64,000 bases of DNA from Phytophthora hibernalis (GCA_012656075.1 JAAKBF010000171.1:1612001-1676000), one strand, 5' to 3'; shown: positions 1-12,018, counted from the first letter of the stretch. The notes: generated by a model not told the origin, from the sequence alone. Translations and numbers: made by a program.

Positions 1-2657
1 TTGATTTGGTTGCGTGACCCACCCCTGCTGTGGGGTAAGTTGATCGAAGCTCTTGTTATTGGGCTCGTCATGGGTATGATCTACTTCAACGTAACATCGA
101 CGTACTACCTGCGCATGATTTTCTTCAGTATCGCGTTGTTCCAACGTCAAGCGTGGCAGCAGATCACGATTTCATTTCAACTACGTAAGGTTTTCTACAA
201 ACAGCGTCCGCGCAACTTCTTCCGTACCATGTCGTACGCTATTGCCGAGAGTGTGGTGCAGATCCCAGTGAATGTTGTCGTGTCATTCGTTCTTGGCACA
301 TTTTTCTACTTCATGAGCGGGCTCACCCGGACATTCGAGAAGTACATCGTGTTCTACCTGGTGTTGTTGTGCTTCCAGCACGCTATCAGCGCATACATGA
401 CGATGCTGAGTGCACTTTCACCGAGTATTACGGTTGGTCAGGCCCTTGCCTCGATCTCTGTGAGCTTCTTCTTGCTCTTCTCGGGTAACATCATCCTGGC
501 CGACTTGATTCCGGACTACTGGATCTGGATGTACTGGTTCTCTCCGATCTCGTGGGCACTTCGTGCCAACATGCTGTCAGAATTCTCGAGTGATCGGTAC
601 ACAGCTGCAGCGAGTAAGAAGCTTTTGGACAGCTTCTCGATCTCGCAGGGTACAGAGTTCATTTGGATTGGCATTGGCGTTCTTGCCTTTACTACTTCCT
701 ATTTACGACTATGAACGGATTGGCGCTGCACTTCATTCGGTACGAAAAGTACAAAGGCGTGAGCGTGAAAACCATGACAGAGAGCACCACCGCTGACGAG
801 GTTTACGTCGAAGTTGGTACGCCAAGTGCCCCAAATGGTGCTGTTGTCAAGAGTGGCGGTCTACCATTCACTCCGTCCAACCTGTGCATCAAGGACCTGG
901 AATACTTCGTGACGCTGCCGTCGGGTGAGGAGAAGCAGTTGCTGCGCGGAATCACAGCGCACTTTGAGCCTGGTCGCATGGTGGCACTCATGGGTGCGAC
1001 GGGTGCCGGTAAGACGACGCTCATGGATGTGATCGCCGGACGCAAGACTGGTGGTCGCATTGTCGGTGACATTATCGTGAACGGTGAGCCGAAGAACCCC
1101 GCGAACTTCAGCCGCATCACTGCGTACTGCGAGCAGATGGACATCCACTCAGAAGCAGCTTCTATCTACGAAGCATTGGTGTTCTCAGCGAACCTGCGTC
1201 TGCCGCCTACGTTCACGAAAGAAGAGCGTATGAACCTGGTACACGAGACCCTAGAGCTTTTGGAACTCTCTCCGATTTCAGGTGCTATGGTTGGTAGTCT
1301 CTCTGTCGAACAGAAGAAACGCGTGACGATCGGTGTGGAGGTGGTCTCGAACCCGAGCATTTTGTTCCTAGATGAACCTACCAGTGGTTTGGATGCGCGT
1401 TCGGCTCTGATCGTGATGCGTGGTGTGCAGTCAATTGCGCGTACGGGTCGCACGGTGCTGTGCACGATCCACCAGCCAAGCATCTCGATCTTTGAGCTGT
1501 TTGACGGACTTCTGCTGCTGCAGAAGGGTGGATTCACGGCGTACTTCGGTGAATTGGGTGTGGACTCGGTGAAGATGCTCGAGTATTTTGAGTCAATTCC
1601 TGGCACGATGGAGATACGTCCGCAGTACAACCCAGCCACATACATGCTTGAGGTGATCGGTGCTGGTATCGGCCGCGACGTAAAGGACTACTCGGTTGAG
1701 TACAAGAACAGTGAGCTCTACAAGTCCAACCGCGAGCGCACGCTGCAGTTGGCGGAGGTGTCGGCCGACTTCGTGCGCCACTCGACCCTGAACTACAAAC
1801 CGATTGCGACGGGATTCTGGAACCAGTTGTGTGAGCTTACGAAAAAGCAGCAGCTCACGTACTGGCGCAACCCACAGTACAACTTTATGCGTATGTTCCT
1901 GTTCCCGTTATTCGCGGTTATCTTCGGCACCACGTTCTACCAACTATCTGCGTCCACGGTAAAGAAGATTAACTCGCACATCGGTCTTATCTACAACAGC
2001 ATGGACTTCATTGGCGTGATCAACCTCATGACGGTGCTGGAGGTGACTTGCGCCGAGCGCGCCGTGTTCTACCGTGAGCGCATGTCGAATTACTATGGCC
2101 CGCTTCCATACAGTCTGTCACTGTGGTTCGCAGAGGTGCCGTACCTGATCATCGTGATCATCCTTTTCGTTGCGATCGAGTACTGGCTGGTGGGCTGGAG
2201 TGACAACGTTGGCGACTTCTTCTTCTTCATGTTCGTGTTCTATCTGTACACGTCGGCGTGTACGTACGTGGGGCAGTGGATGTCTGCGTTGATGCCGAAC
2301 GAAAAGGTGGCGAACGTGGCAGTGGGAGCTTTGTCGTGCTTGTTCAACTTGTTCTCGGGCTACTTGTTGCCGCGCACGGCCATGAAGGCGGGCTACAAGT
2401 GGTTCCAGTACCTGATGCCATCAAGTTACTCGCTACCTGCGCTGGTAGGTGTGCAGTTCGGGTACAACCAGGATGTGATCGCCGTGACTGCAAACAACGT
2501 AACCAAGCAGATGACGGTAGCCGATTACATCGCAAATACCTATGACTTCCGTCCGGACGACAGGTACAATTTCATGGGAGGACTTATTGTCATCTGGATC
2601 GTGCTCCAGGTTGCCATCTACCTGACATTTAAGTACGTGAGTCACCTCAAGAGATAA
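1..2657 (+). CDS. ABCG/PDR-type ABC transporter, copy 1 (5' end outside window)
   Basis: This is the C-terminal part of a full-size ABCG (pleiotropic drug resistance) exporter, an ATP-driven plasma-membrane pump. It enters inside the first transmembrane domain (about 1-714), followed by a linker and the second nucleotide-binding domain: Walker A GATGAGKTT near 1000, signature LSVEQKKR near 1300, Walker B LFLDEPTSGLD near 1365 and H-loop TIHQPS near 1470. The second transmembrane domain ends at the stop at 2655-2657. The frame steps by -1 at the T run 688-690. Restoring one T aligns the region residue for residue with copy 2 at 8100-8150, so this is one gene and probably a sequencing slip. It is a tandem paralogue of 6033-10089. 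The substrate is unknown. Confidence 0.93.
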
Positions 2658-2779
2658 TCCTCAGCGCTCAAGATGGTAGTAAATCACTATGAGAATTTCG
2701 TCCAAGGAAGCGAGAAGATCAATTTGCCCTTATCATGTTGCACGGATCATATATATCAATACACCTGACTGCATTTTAC

Positions 2780-2791
2780 TACTTCGAAGTA
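2780..2791. repeat. 12-bp perfect palindrome TACTTCGAAGTA
   Basis: This palindrome lies between the end of the ABCG gene and the end of the GH31 gene. The identical 12-mer recurs at 42333-42344. Its function is unknown. Confidence 0.5.
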
Positions 2792-2888
2792 CTTCCTAAG
2801 CGTTGATTCTCCTTTGTGCTGAGCACAATTTCATCGATGCTGATTCAGGACCAGTTTGCTGGAAACGATGAGGTCAAACACCCGAGGC

Positions 2889-5348
2889 TTACGCAGTCAA
2901 ACTGTCGTCTTCAGACTCAACGAAATCCCAAAGCTCCTGAAGCTGGGTGTCCTCCACTGCAGTCACAGGCCAGCGCACGAACACTCCTGGTTGACCCCAA
3001 GGAGAATCAACCGTAACAGTTTGCCCAGATTCAAATTCCTTGCCACTCCAGAGGTGCTTGTACGTGATATCCGTGGCGTTGATGCGGGTTCCGTCGCTGT
3101 CGAGCTCAATGGGCGGGAGGTAGACCTCGAGCGAGGTAGCTCTCACATCGTACACTGGCGCCACATACAACGCTTCTCCCACCCAAAAGCTCTCATCGAT
3201 GACGGTGCGAGAAATCGTGTCGTTTGGAGAATACACAATCGGGTGGCGAAGCACTGGCCAACCTCGCTCCTGGTATTCAGCTTGCAGAGCCAAGCGGTAT
3301 TTCTTGAGACTGCGGAACAAACGCGTATTGTAAGCGTGGTAGGCCAACGTTGTCGCGTTCGTGTAAGCCTGCGCGTTCACCTGGGGAATGTTCCCCGTGC
3401 GTCCGGAAAACGGCATCGCTGAAGGCACTGAGCTCACCCCAGCGACCAAGCAGTGCAGCGCTTCGAGTAAAGTTGCCGATGGCTGACAAGATATTCGTGT
3501 ATCCGCCCACGTCTGAGTGGGTATGGGCGAAACCAGAAGCTCCAATGTGAAGCGAACTGCTCACAACAGCACGCAAGCCGTCCTCGCGAGTCTCGTCGAT
3601 GTTCTGATCACCGACCCAGAAGAGGTTGGTGTGCTTGGCCGAGAAAGTCCCAGCGCTGCGGTGGAATCCGATGGTTTCGTTTGCCAATCCAAGCTCTTCA
3701 ACGACTTCGCGGAGTAGCGTCGCCCAGACAGTAGGGTAGGCGTTGTGGAACACGCGTGGACTGATTGTACCATGTGAAAGGCTCACCGAGGCATCGACTG
3801 CAAGGTACTCGCCGAAGTCCTGCATCATGCCCGAGATTGGCACGGAATAGTACTGCTGCTTTACCAGGTCCTTGAACCAGTCGATAGTGGACTGGTTAGA
3901 CAAATCCAGGATGCCTGCGTCGATGCCGACGCCACTCGTAATGGTCCAAACACTGTCGTCTTCTGCAGAAGTGTTGGTCACGAAGCGCCCCTCACGCTTG
4001 GCTATATCGTAGAAATTGGTGTTGAAACCCGTGTTCTTGGTGCTAACGTTCGCCAGGAAGGTGTTGATGTAGCTCAAGGTGCGCACATTATAGTCGGTGC
4101 GGAGTTGAGGCACCCACTCCGCCCACGAAGGGTACAGCGTTGTGTCGGGCTCCCAATTCCACCAGAGTCGATGAACATCAATGCCGTACGAGCCCGCTTG
4201 CAGCCGCGTTCCAGACCAGTCTTGCAGCCAGACGCCTGCCAGTGGCAAACTCGCGTTCAGCGCGTCTTGGACGACACCGTCGACGAAATCCTGACCGCCT
4301 TGGATGCCAAGAATTGCACCGTCATTAGCCCAGTCTGGTAGCTCCGGCTGCCGTCCGGTGACCTTCGTCAGCTCTCCAGTAGCATCAAGCAGTAGGTTGC
4401 CCTCCGTGACTCGCCCAAGCCAACCACTGATCGTTGAGCCTTCATACTGAATCTCAACTGTCGTCGAGGACGAGTTGGAGTGATCACCCTCGACGATATG
4501 TCCAGCCAGATATCCTGCGGCGGTGTCCTCGAACGCAGAAGTTTCGTTACTTGCAAGGTTGAACAGAGCGTAGTTGGTGCCATCGAGGACAATCCACCGA
4601 CCCAAAGAGGAAGTAAGCGACGCGACTGCCGTGTACGTCGTCAGCAACGACCCACCAGCAAACGTCCCAGCAGCGGAAGGGTTCGCATTGAGGACAGACG
4701 TGATGGGCTCCTCACCTCGACCAGCGCCACCTTCACGGGTCCACACGGGCACACGCCAGCCACGGAGGTTGCCAATCCCGGTTTGCTCACCCAGTCCGAA
4801 GAAGGCTTCGTCACGTGGGGACTCGTACGCCAGATAAACATTGGCGACGTCGGCTCCATCGACACTGGCATTGAACTGCAGAGTGTGCGAGTCGTCCGTA
4901 TCCACAGAAAGAACAGTGACCACGACCAATTGACATCACCAAAGGTGCCAACGATCTCCACACTGTCAGATCCAGAGGTCACCTGGCCGATGGTGACGTT
5001 TTGAGCTGGAGATGCGACGTTCTCGCTGCTGAGCTCAAAGTTGCCCGAGGACTGGGTGATGGTCGTGAGTCCCGTCGACGCCGACACAAAGGCGCGGTCC
5101 GAGGCGGCTGGTTGGAACGAACCACCAAACACTCGTAAGTGACAGAATCTACATGTATCAATACCGACCCAGAGCTACAACGCACACTTCCACACTTGGT
5201 CGCCTGCACTGTTCACCACCTCGACGGACGTCGCGTTGGCATTGACAGTCACCGTGAAGGATTTGCCCAGTGGGTATTCGTCAGCAGCAGCCAGTTGCAG
5301 CCCAGCCAACGTCGCGAGGATGGCGGTCGTCTTCCTGTGCACCCGCAT
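2889..5348 (-). CDS. Secreted GH31 glycosidase, sulfoquinovosidase-like
   Basis: The product is a retaining glycoside hydrolase of family 31, most like bacterial YihQ sulfoquinovosidases, which release sulfoquinovose from plant sulfolipid derivatives. Exon 1 (5186-5348) starts at ATG 5348 and encodes a signal peptide (MRVHRKTTAILATLAGLQ, cleavage near AAA|DE). A 54-nt intron (5132-5185, GTGCGT donor) fits. Visible motifs: QDWSG, followed by R-L-W-W-N-W (codons 4224 to about 4155), matching the YihQ residues Gln288, Arg301 and Trp304 that bind the sulfonate; nucleophile motif DFGEYL (codon 3819-3817); acid/base motif GDQNID (codon 3609-3607); and SDVGGYT. The frame steps at 4928-4929 (AA for AAA) and at 3393-3396, where the family motif RTHEGN is broken. 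It is divergent from the next ABCG gene. Family is confident; substrate is inferred. Confidence 0.88.
5132..5185 (-). other. Intron of the GH31 gene
   Basis: It has a GTGCGT donor and a GAG acceptor. Splicing joins the signal-peptide exon to the YihQ-like N-terminal domain in frame (VWK|LFGGSF). The acceptor is not the usual YAG, so the exact 3' border is less certain. It contains one TACATGTA motif at 5150. Confidence 0.55.
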
Positions 5349-5372
5349 GGTACAATGTAGTAGGTTGGTGGA

Positions 5373-5386
5373 GAATTGAAGAATGA
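5373..5386 (-). promoter_or_regulatory. Oomycete Inr+FPR core promoter of the GH31 gene
   Basis: On the minus strand the sequence reads TCATTCTTCAATTC, which matches the oomycete core promoter consensus GCTCATTYYNCAWTTT except at the last base. It sits 25 nt upstream of the ATG at 5348, the usual distance for short oomycete 5' leaders. It supports that start codon. Confidence 0.7.
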
Positions 5387-6032
5387 CTTTTCAGGTGAAA
5401 AGGTTCGCTAGGGTCAAGGAGCTGATCCGTGTTTCCATCCTCTTGACGTTTCAATGCCCCAGCCTTGGTTGGTTGTTGACCACGCCAATCAGTGTGCTGG
5501 AAGGGAGTGAGCGGGTTCACTCAGGAGGAAGCTGTGGAAAGTGAGACTGTCAGCATGGACAGTGCATGCTTACGTCGACGGAGGTGATGCCAAACTTTGG
5601 TTGTCTGCTGCATGTACAGGCGTACTATAATACCGGTACCTGTACGTGTACTGTATTAAATAAAATACATGTACATGTACTACTAACGTCATTCAATCCA
5701 ATCAGAGAATAGGAATTTCAGCTCTTCGCGAAAACCTTCATACATGTATGACTCCTATATGTGAGGGTTGCAGCGTTCTTATCTTGAGCCCCTTGCATGC
5801 GTGCCTCTCACCCCTAAAACGAGACTTGCCATCTCCCGCCAATCTATAGATGTACTTCCGATGCAGAGGGTGGTTTCATGCGACTATGTCGGAACTCGTT
5901 CTCTAAGCTGGTCCTCTGCATCGCATCCGTTGTTTTCTCTCGCCACTGCAATTGAAGCTTTAGTGCTGAAATCGAATCAAGCAGCGAAGAGCGGCAGTAA
6001 GCGAACAAGGTACTGAGTAGTAGACGGTCCCC
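5387..6032. other. Intergenic region, divergent promoters
   Basis: This gap lies between the divergently transcribed GH31 gene and ABCG copy 2. It holds three TACATGTA motifs (5666, overlapping 5672, and 5741) and alternating TGTAC/GTAC tracts at 5610-5680. I see no protein-coding signal. Confidence 0.6.
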
Positions 6033-9000
6033 ATGAGTCTCTTGCTACCGGAGACCGAGAGCGCCGTCTCTGCTGAGGAAGTGCCGGTCCCGGAGGTATA
6101 CCGCTCTCTCAGCTTCCGCAGCCTGCAGGAACCGTACAGCCACTCGAGACACGACACCATGGGCAGTCGCTACAGTACACTGGACGCAGACACCCTCGAG
6201 GTCATGCTCAACGGAGGTCTCGAGCGCTTCTTCAAGAAGTACAACCACCTGTCTCGCAAGATCGACCTCCAGCTACCCACCCCCGAGGTGCGTTTCCAGG
6301 ACATGTCCTTCGCGGTGGATGTGCCAGCCACCGCTGGCAGTCACAACACTGTCGGCTCGCATCTGGCGAAAATCCTGACGCCGTGGAAGAGGTCCCCCAC
6401 GGTAGTGAAGCACGCGCTGCACCCGATGACCGGAATCATCAAACCAGGCTCCATGACGCTGATCCTGGCCAACCCTGGCGCGGGTAAGTCAACGTTCCTC
6501 AAGGCGCTGGCTGGTAAATTACACGACAGCTCAAAGAAGGAGGTCGGCGGTGAAATTCTGTACTCCGGTCTGAAAGGTGAAGAAATCGATCTGGTGAAGC
6601 TCGTCGGACTCGTTGATCAGGTGGATAACCACATCCCCACACTCACAGTGCGCGAGACCTTCCAGTTTGCCGACATGTGCGTGAATGGACGTCCAGTGGA
6701 CCAACATGAAGAGATGCGTGACATTGCGGCATTGCGCACGGAGCTGTTTTTGCAGATCTTGGGTCTGGAGGGCTGTGCGGACACGGTGGTGGGCAACGCT
6801 CTTCTGCGAGGAGTGAGCGGTGGCGAACGCAAACGCGTGACGGTGGGCGAAGTGCTGGTGGGTGGCCAGAGCTTGTTCTTGTGTGACGAGATTTCGACTG
6901 GACTGGACAGTGCCGCGACGTTCGACATCATGAAAGCACTTCGGACGTGGTGCAAGACGCTAGGCGGATCTGTTATTGTGGCCTTGCTACAACCGACGCC
7001 TGAGGTCGTTGAGCAGTTCGACGACATCTTGATGATTCATGAGGGTCACATGGTGTATCATGGACCAAGAGTTGACATCTTGGATTACTTTCGAGACCGA
7101 GGTTTTACATGCCCACCGCGTGTGGATCCTGCAGACTTTCTGATTGAGGTTACGTCGGGTCGAGGGCAGCGGTATGCAAACGGAACTGTGGAGCTGAAGT
7201 TACTTCCTTCCACGGCCGAAGAATTTAACGACCTGTTTTGTCAGTCGAGCATCTATAAGAAAACGACGGATGCGATCGCAAAGGGCTTCAACGAACACCA
7301 GTTCGAAAGCGCTGAGGATTACAAAAAGGCACAGAGTGTCGTCAACCTGGCACGCTCAAAAGATAGATCAGAGTTCGGGTTGGCCTTCGTTCCGAGCACA
7401 ATTCTGCTGCTGCATCGACAGAAGCTAATCTGGTTGCGTGATCCACCGCTCCTCTGGGGGAAATTGAGCGAAGCATTGCTCATTGGCTTAGTGCTTGGAA
7501 TGATCTACTTTGAAGTCAGCTCGGCATATTATCTGCGCATGATCTTCTTCAGCATTGCGCTGTTCCAACGTCAGGCGTGGCAGCAGATCACGATTTCGTT
7601 CCAGTTGCGTAAAGTGTTTTACAAGCAGCGACCACGCAATTTCTTTCGTACAGCATCCTATGCCATTGCAGAGAGTGTTGTGCAGATTCCTGTGAACCTA
7701 GCTGTATCGTTCATCCTGGGCACATTTTTCTACTTCATGAGTGGACTCACAAGGACATTCGAGAAGTACATCGTGTTCTTCCTGGTGCTCGTGTGCTTTC
7801 AACATGCTATTAGTGCATACATGACGCTTTTGAGCGCATTGTCTCCAAGCATCACTGTGGGCCAGGCCTTAGCTTCGATCTCCGTCAGCTTTTTCCTACT
7901 CTTCTCGGGTAACATCATCTTGGCGGACCTGATCCCGGACTACTGGATCTGGATGTACTGGTTCAACCCGCTGGCGTGGGCGCTACGCAGCAACATGCTG
8001 TCGGAGTTCTCGAGCGACCGATACACTCCCGCGCAGAGCAAAAAATTCCTGGACAGCTTCTCAATTTCCCAGGGCACGGAGTACATTTGGTTCGGCGTTG
8101 GGATTCTGCTGGCGTACTACCTACTCTTCACCATGCTTAACGGAGTGGCGCTCCACTTAATCCGTTACGAGAAGTACAAGGGTGTGACTGTGAAGGCAAC
8201 CATGGGCAACACCGATAAGGACGGCGACGTATATGTAGAAGTCAATACACCTGGAGCATCAAACGCGGCTGGGCAGGAAAGAAAAGTTGGAGGTTTATCG
8301 TTCACGCCGTCGAACCTGTGCATCAAGGACCTGGAATACTTCGTGACGCTGCCGTCGGGGAGGAAAAACAGTTGTTGAACGGAATCACGGCGCACTTTGA
8401 GCCTGGTCGCATGGTGGCACTCATGGGCGCGACGGGTGCCGGTAAGACGACGCTCATGGATGTGATCGCCGGACGCAAGACTGGTGGTCGCATTGTCGGC
8501 GACATTATCGTGAACGGTGAGCCGAAGAACCCTGCGAACTTCAGCCGCATCACTGCGTACTGCGAGCAGATGGACATCCACTCGGAAGCAGCTTCTATCT
8601 ATGAAGCATTGGTGTTCTCAGCGAACCTGCGTCTGCCGCCAACGTTCACGAGAGAAGAACGCATGAACCTGGTGGACGAGACTTTAGATCTCCTAGAATT
8701 GTCAACAATATCGGGGAAATGGTAGGCAGTTTGTCGGTGGAACAGAAGAAACGTGTGACGATCGGTGTGGAGGTGGTGGCGAACCCGAGCATTTTGTTTC
8801 TGGATGAACCCACTAGCGGTTTGGATGCGCGTTCGGCACTGATCGTGATGCGTGGAGTGCAGTCAATTGCGCGTACGGGTCGCACGGTGTTGTGCACGAT
8901 CCACCAGCCTAGCATTTCTATCTTTGAACTGTTTGATGGTCTACTACTGCTTCAGCGTGGTGGCTACACCGCGTACTTCGGTGACTTGGGCGTGGATTCG

Positions 9001-10089
9001 GTGAAGATGCTGGAGTACTTTGCTTCGATTCCTGGTACGAAGGAAATTCATCCTCAATACAACCCGGCCACGTACATGTTGGAGGTAATCGGTGCTGGTA
9101 TCGGCCGCGACGTAAAGGACTACTCGGTTGAGTACAAGAATAGTGAGCTCTACAAGTCCAACCGCGAGCGCACGCTGAAACTTGCTGAGGTGTCGGCCGA
9201 CTTCGTGCGCCACTCGACACTGAACTACAAGCCGATCGCGACAGGTTTCTGGAACCAGCTTGGTCAGCTTGCCAAGAAGCAGCAGCTCACGTACTGGCGC
9301 AACCCACAGTATAACTTCATGCGCATGTTCCTGTTCCCGTTGTTCGCGGTCATCTTTGGCACCACGTTCTACCATTTATCCGCAGTCAGTGTGAAGAAGA
9401 TTAACTCTCACATTGGTCTCATCTACAATAGCATGGACTTCATCGGCGTGATCAACCTCATGACAGTGCTGGAGGTGACATGCGCTGAACGCGCCGTGTT
9501 TTACCGCGAGCGCATGTCAAACTACTACGGTCCGCTGCCGTACAGCTTATCACTTTGGTTTGCCGAAGTCCCATACTTGGTCGTGGTGAACATCCTTTTC
9601 GTGACAATCGAGTACTGGCTTGTGGGATGGAATGACAACGCACAAGATTTCTTCTTCTTTATGTTTATCTTCTACCTGTACACGTCGGCATGCACGTACG
9701 TGGGGCAGTGGATGTCTGCGTTGATGCCGAACGAGAAGGTGGCCAATGTGGCAGTGGGCGCATTGTCGTGCTTGTTCAACTTGTTTTCGGGCTTCCTCCT
9801 ACCACGAACAGCTATGAAGCCTGGTTACAAGTGGTTCCAGTACCTGGTGCCTTCATACTACTCGTTGTCGGCGCTGGCCGGAATTCAGTTCGGAGATAAG
9901 CAAGACATTATTGCTGTCCCGGTGAAGGGTGTCCCGACAAACATGACCGTGGCTGCTTACATCAAGAAGACGTACGACTTCCAACCTGATCACAAGTATG
10001 ACTTCATGGCGGGTCTGCTGGTGATCTGGGTTGTTCTCCAGCTCGCTATCTATCTCACGTTCAAGTACGTGAGCCACCTCAAGAGATAA
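6033..10089 (+). CDS. ABCG/PDR-type ABC transporter, copy 2 (full length)
   Basis: This is a full-size ABCG exporter of about 1350 residues, the usual PDR length, in NBD-TMD-NBD-TMD order. The ATG at 6033 is the first in frame. NBD1 has Walker A NPGAGKST (about residue 148), signature VSGGERKRVT (about 259) and Walker B FLCDEISTGLD (about 284); its H-loop position reads ALLQPTP without His, as is typical of PDR NBD1. NBD2 has GATGAGKTT, LSVEQKKR, LFLDEPTSGLD and TIHQPS. The frame steps by -1 at the G runs 8357-8360 and 8713-8716; one G restored at each gives a continuous protein matching copy 1. Long stretches are nearly identical to copy 1. The substrate is unknown. Confidence 0.94.
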
Positions 10090-10238
10090 GGCCCTTGGAC
10101 ATCCACAAGAAGCTTCAAGCTTCATAGACCGCAATGACGGTGAACGAATATACTTTACTTAATTAATTGCACCTGCATTGCTTCTGTCCACTTGAAAGTG
10201 ATACTGTACCGTGAGGAATAATGGTGTCTGCGAAAAAA

Positions 10239-10271
10239 TAGCGTCAAAATGACGCTGAAATTTTGACGCTA
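10239..10271. repeat. 12-bp inverted repeat
   Basis: The arms TAGCGTCAAAAT (10239-10250) and ATTTTGACGCTA (10260-10271) are perfect reverse complements separated by 9 nt. They could form a hairpin or a dimeric protein site. It lies about 150 nt after the ABCG stop. Confidence 0.6.
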
Positions 10272-10272
10272 C

Positions 10273-10308
10273 AATACCAGTACATGTATTAATACATGTA
10301 CCGGTATT
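10273..10308. repeat. 36-bp near-perfect palindrome built on two TACATGTA motifs
   Basis: The core is TACATGTA-TTAA-TACATGTA (10281-10300). It is flanked by G/C, one mismatched pair (10279/10302) and matching AATACC/GGTATT ends. It begins two bases after the inverted repeat at 10239-10271. Confidence 0.65.
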
Positions 10309-10667
10309 AGCATTGCAAAGCAAGCGGCATCTGGTTTACAGCGGGATCCCTTCATAAAATTGACGACTCAATTACATCACCATGACTACATGTGTAATGA
10401 GTTTGCTGTGTGAACAGAGCCGGATCGTAGCGAAAGATGCTTGATCACGTCCCTGGGACCTTATTAATACATGTAACGGCGGCAATTGGGGAATTTACGC
10501 CGGGCGTGATACTGTAGTTCAGCCTGTCGGCAAAAGCCCCAACCTTTTTCGCCATCTTTGATGCGTGGCAATCTCAAGCATCAACAGTGGTACATGTTGT
10601 ATTCCAGCCATTTTCAAGTTCCAATCGCCACAACTCGCTTTTTCAGGACCCACTCTAACGTTAATCG

Positions 10668-11699
10668 ATGGTACAGCGGCCATTCCAACTGGGGTCAAAA
10701 CACATCGCCTCAGGAACCGTGACTGCATGCGTAAGGCGAGGCAGCGTGCGTCGGGACCTACTAGAAAGGAAGGCGACCGTCCCGCACCTTGAGACCGAGT
10801 ACGCTAAACTGTACCAGCGGTAAACACAAGACACCAATTCGATCGTGCAGAGCAGAAAAGAAGACCTGGAAGAGAACAACGCCGAAAATCTCGCAGTATC
10901 AAAGCGACTTGGGGCTGAAAACATGTTACTGCAGATTATGATCAGGAAAAAGACAGTATGGGAGCGTCAGCTACAGCGCGCCCTGGATTTCGAAATCCAG
11001 CAACGCAGCCTGCAGTCACTGTTTCACAACTCTGTAATCGACTTGCAATTCGACATGCTGGATGGAGGCCAATCCGAAGTAGAGCTTGGATTCCGTCCAT
11101 TGACCGAATGGGATCTTTAATACAACGAAGTAGCAAGTTTCATTGCGGATAATAAGCACGAAAGTCACCTCATCGATGCTCCTCTCGCCAGCTACAAAAA
11201 CTTGACCGGCACCTGTACACGTCAGACACAAACATTTGGCTGGGAGATCGTCCAGCGAGTCGACAACAGCGTCATGGAGTTTATTTTCACCAAGAAATTT
11301 ACAGGTCTCAATAATGTGCTCGAAATCATACATAAAACTTGGTCCAACAACTCCGAGCTGGAAAAGTTTAAGAGGGTAAAGGCGGAGACGCGCCGGCTGT
11401 AGCCCCTTCAACGACTACCGGTAAGCTCAGATGCCATTGTTTTCGTTCGCGACGTTGCGTCACCCAGCAAGATCGCGATTTTCCGGTTGGTCTTCGTTCG
11501 CTTCGTGGCTGAAGCTACCAGGAATTTGCTGATGAAAGGTTTCGGTGTCGACGAAAGTCCCGAGACTCACACTGCCAAGGACTATATTTTGGGCACGCGA
11601 AGCATGAGAACGGACCAAGCTCACCACTTTTCGGAGGAAGAATTATCGGGAAAGCTGGCATGGGTTGATCTCGCTCTGTCTATCATCTCTTACCGGTAG
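10668..11699 (+). pseudogene. Decayed bZIP gene, tandem relic of the next gene
   Basis: The order of recognisable blocks matches the intact copy at 12019-13188. An ATG at 10668 is followed by a frame-shifted basic region (RLRNRDCMRKARQR), a coil remnant (LLERKATVPHLETEYAKLYQ) that ends in a stop, then SKRLGAENMLLQ, LGFRPLTEWDL plus stop (11120), FGWEIVQRVDNSVMEFIFTK and VKAETRRL plus stop (11402), and finally VFVRFVAEATRN to SGKLAWVDLALS (to 11699). Several stops and frame changes lie outside mononucleotide runs, and the C-terminal 70 residues of the intact copy are absent. I read it as a true pseudogene and not as sequencing noise alone. Confidence 0.75.
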
Positions 11700-12018
11700 A
11701 CTAGACTACAGTAGGTGAAAGCTGATTCTAGTGATAACGACTACATGTACACCGGTAAGCTTATGTACGCCAAGGTTGTCGTCAACAGTGATCGCGTGGT
11801 TGCGATTGGCAACAATGTTATCGACATCCGTGCGTCTGCAACTTATAATCGTACCAGTGCCAACTTGTTGGCCACAAACGGTGCGACGCGGCTCGTTGTC
11901 TCGCTTGAAGATCTCATTTAGCTTGATCGTCATCAATTATCTGTGGTTCAGTCTTTTATCACTGAGACCAACCAAGACGTGGACGGATTCATTTTGGGTT
12001 CGGCCTTTCATAGCGGCG
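11700..12018. other. Intergenic region between the two bZIP copies
   Basis: One TACATGTA lies at 11742. A 68-codon open frame at 11715-11921 has no recognisable domain and no homology to the downstream protein. I do not call it a gene. Confidence 0.5.

Larger units (their letters stand above)
10090..10667. other. Intergenic region rich in palindromes
   Basis: No gene is visible. It contains the inverted repeat 10239-10271, the near-perfect palindrome 10273-10308 and a further TACATGTA at 10468. Confidence 0.6.

Noticed and set aside
803..1645. Antisense open frames within ABCG copy 1
   Set aside because: They mirror the GC-ending codons of the transporter, recur at the same place in copy 2 (8165-8915), and show no domain.
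6617..7027. 136-codon antisense frame in ABCG copy 2
   Set aside because: Shadow of the NBD1 coding strand; low-complexity Ser/Pro composition.
8318..8725. Separate short ABC gene between two frame steps
   Set aside because: It aligns as the middle of one transporter; the steps are at G runs.
11715..11921. 68-codon open frame between the bZIP copies
   Set aside because: No domain, no homology to neighbours, and length expected by chance.
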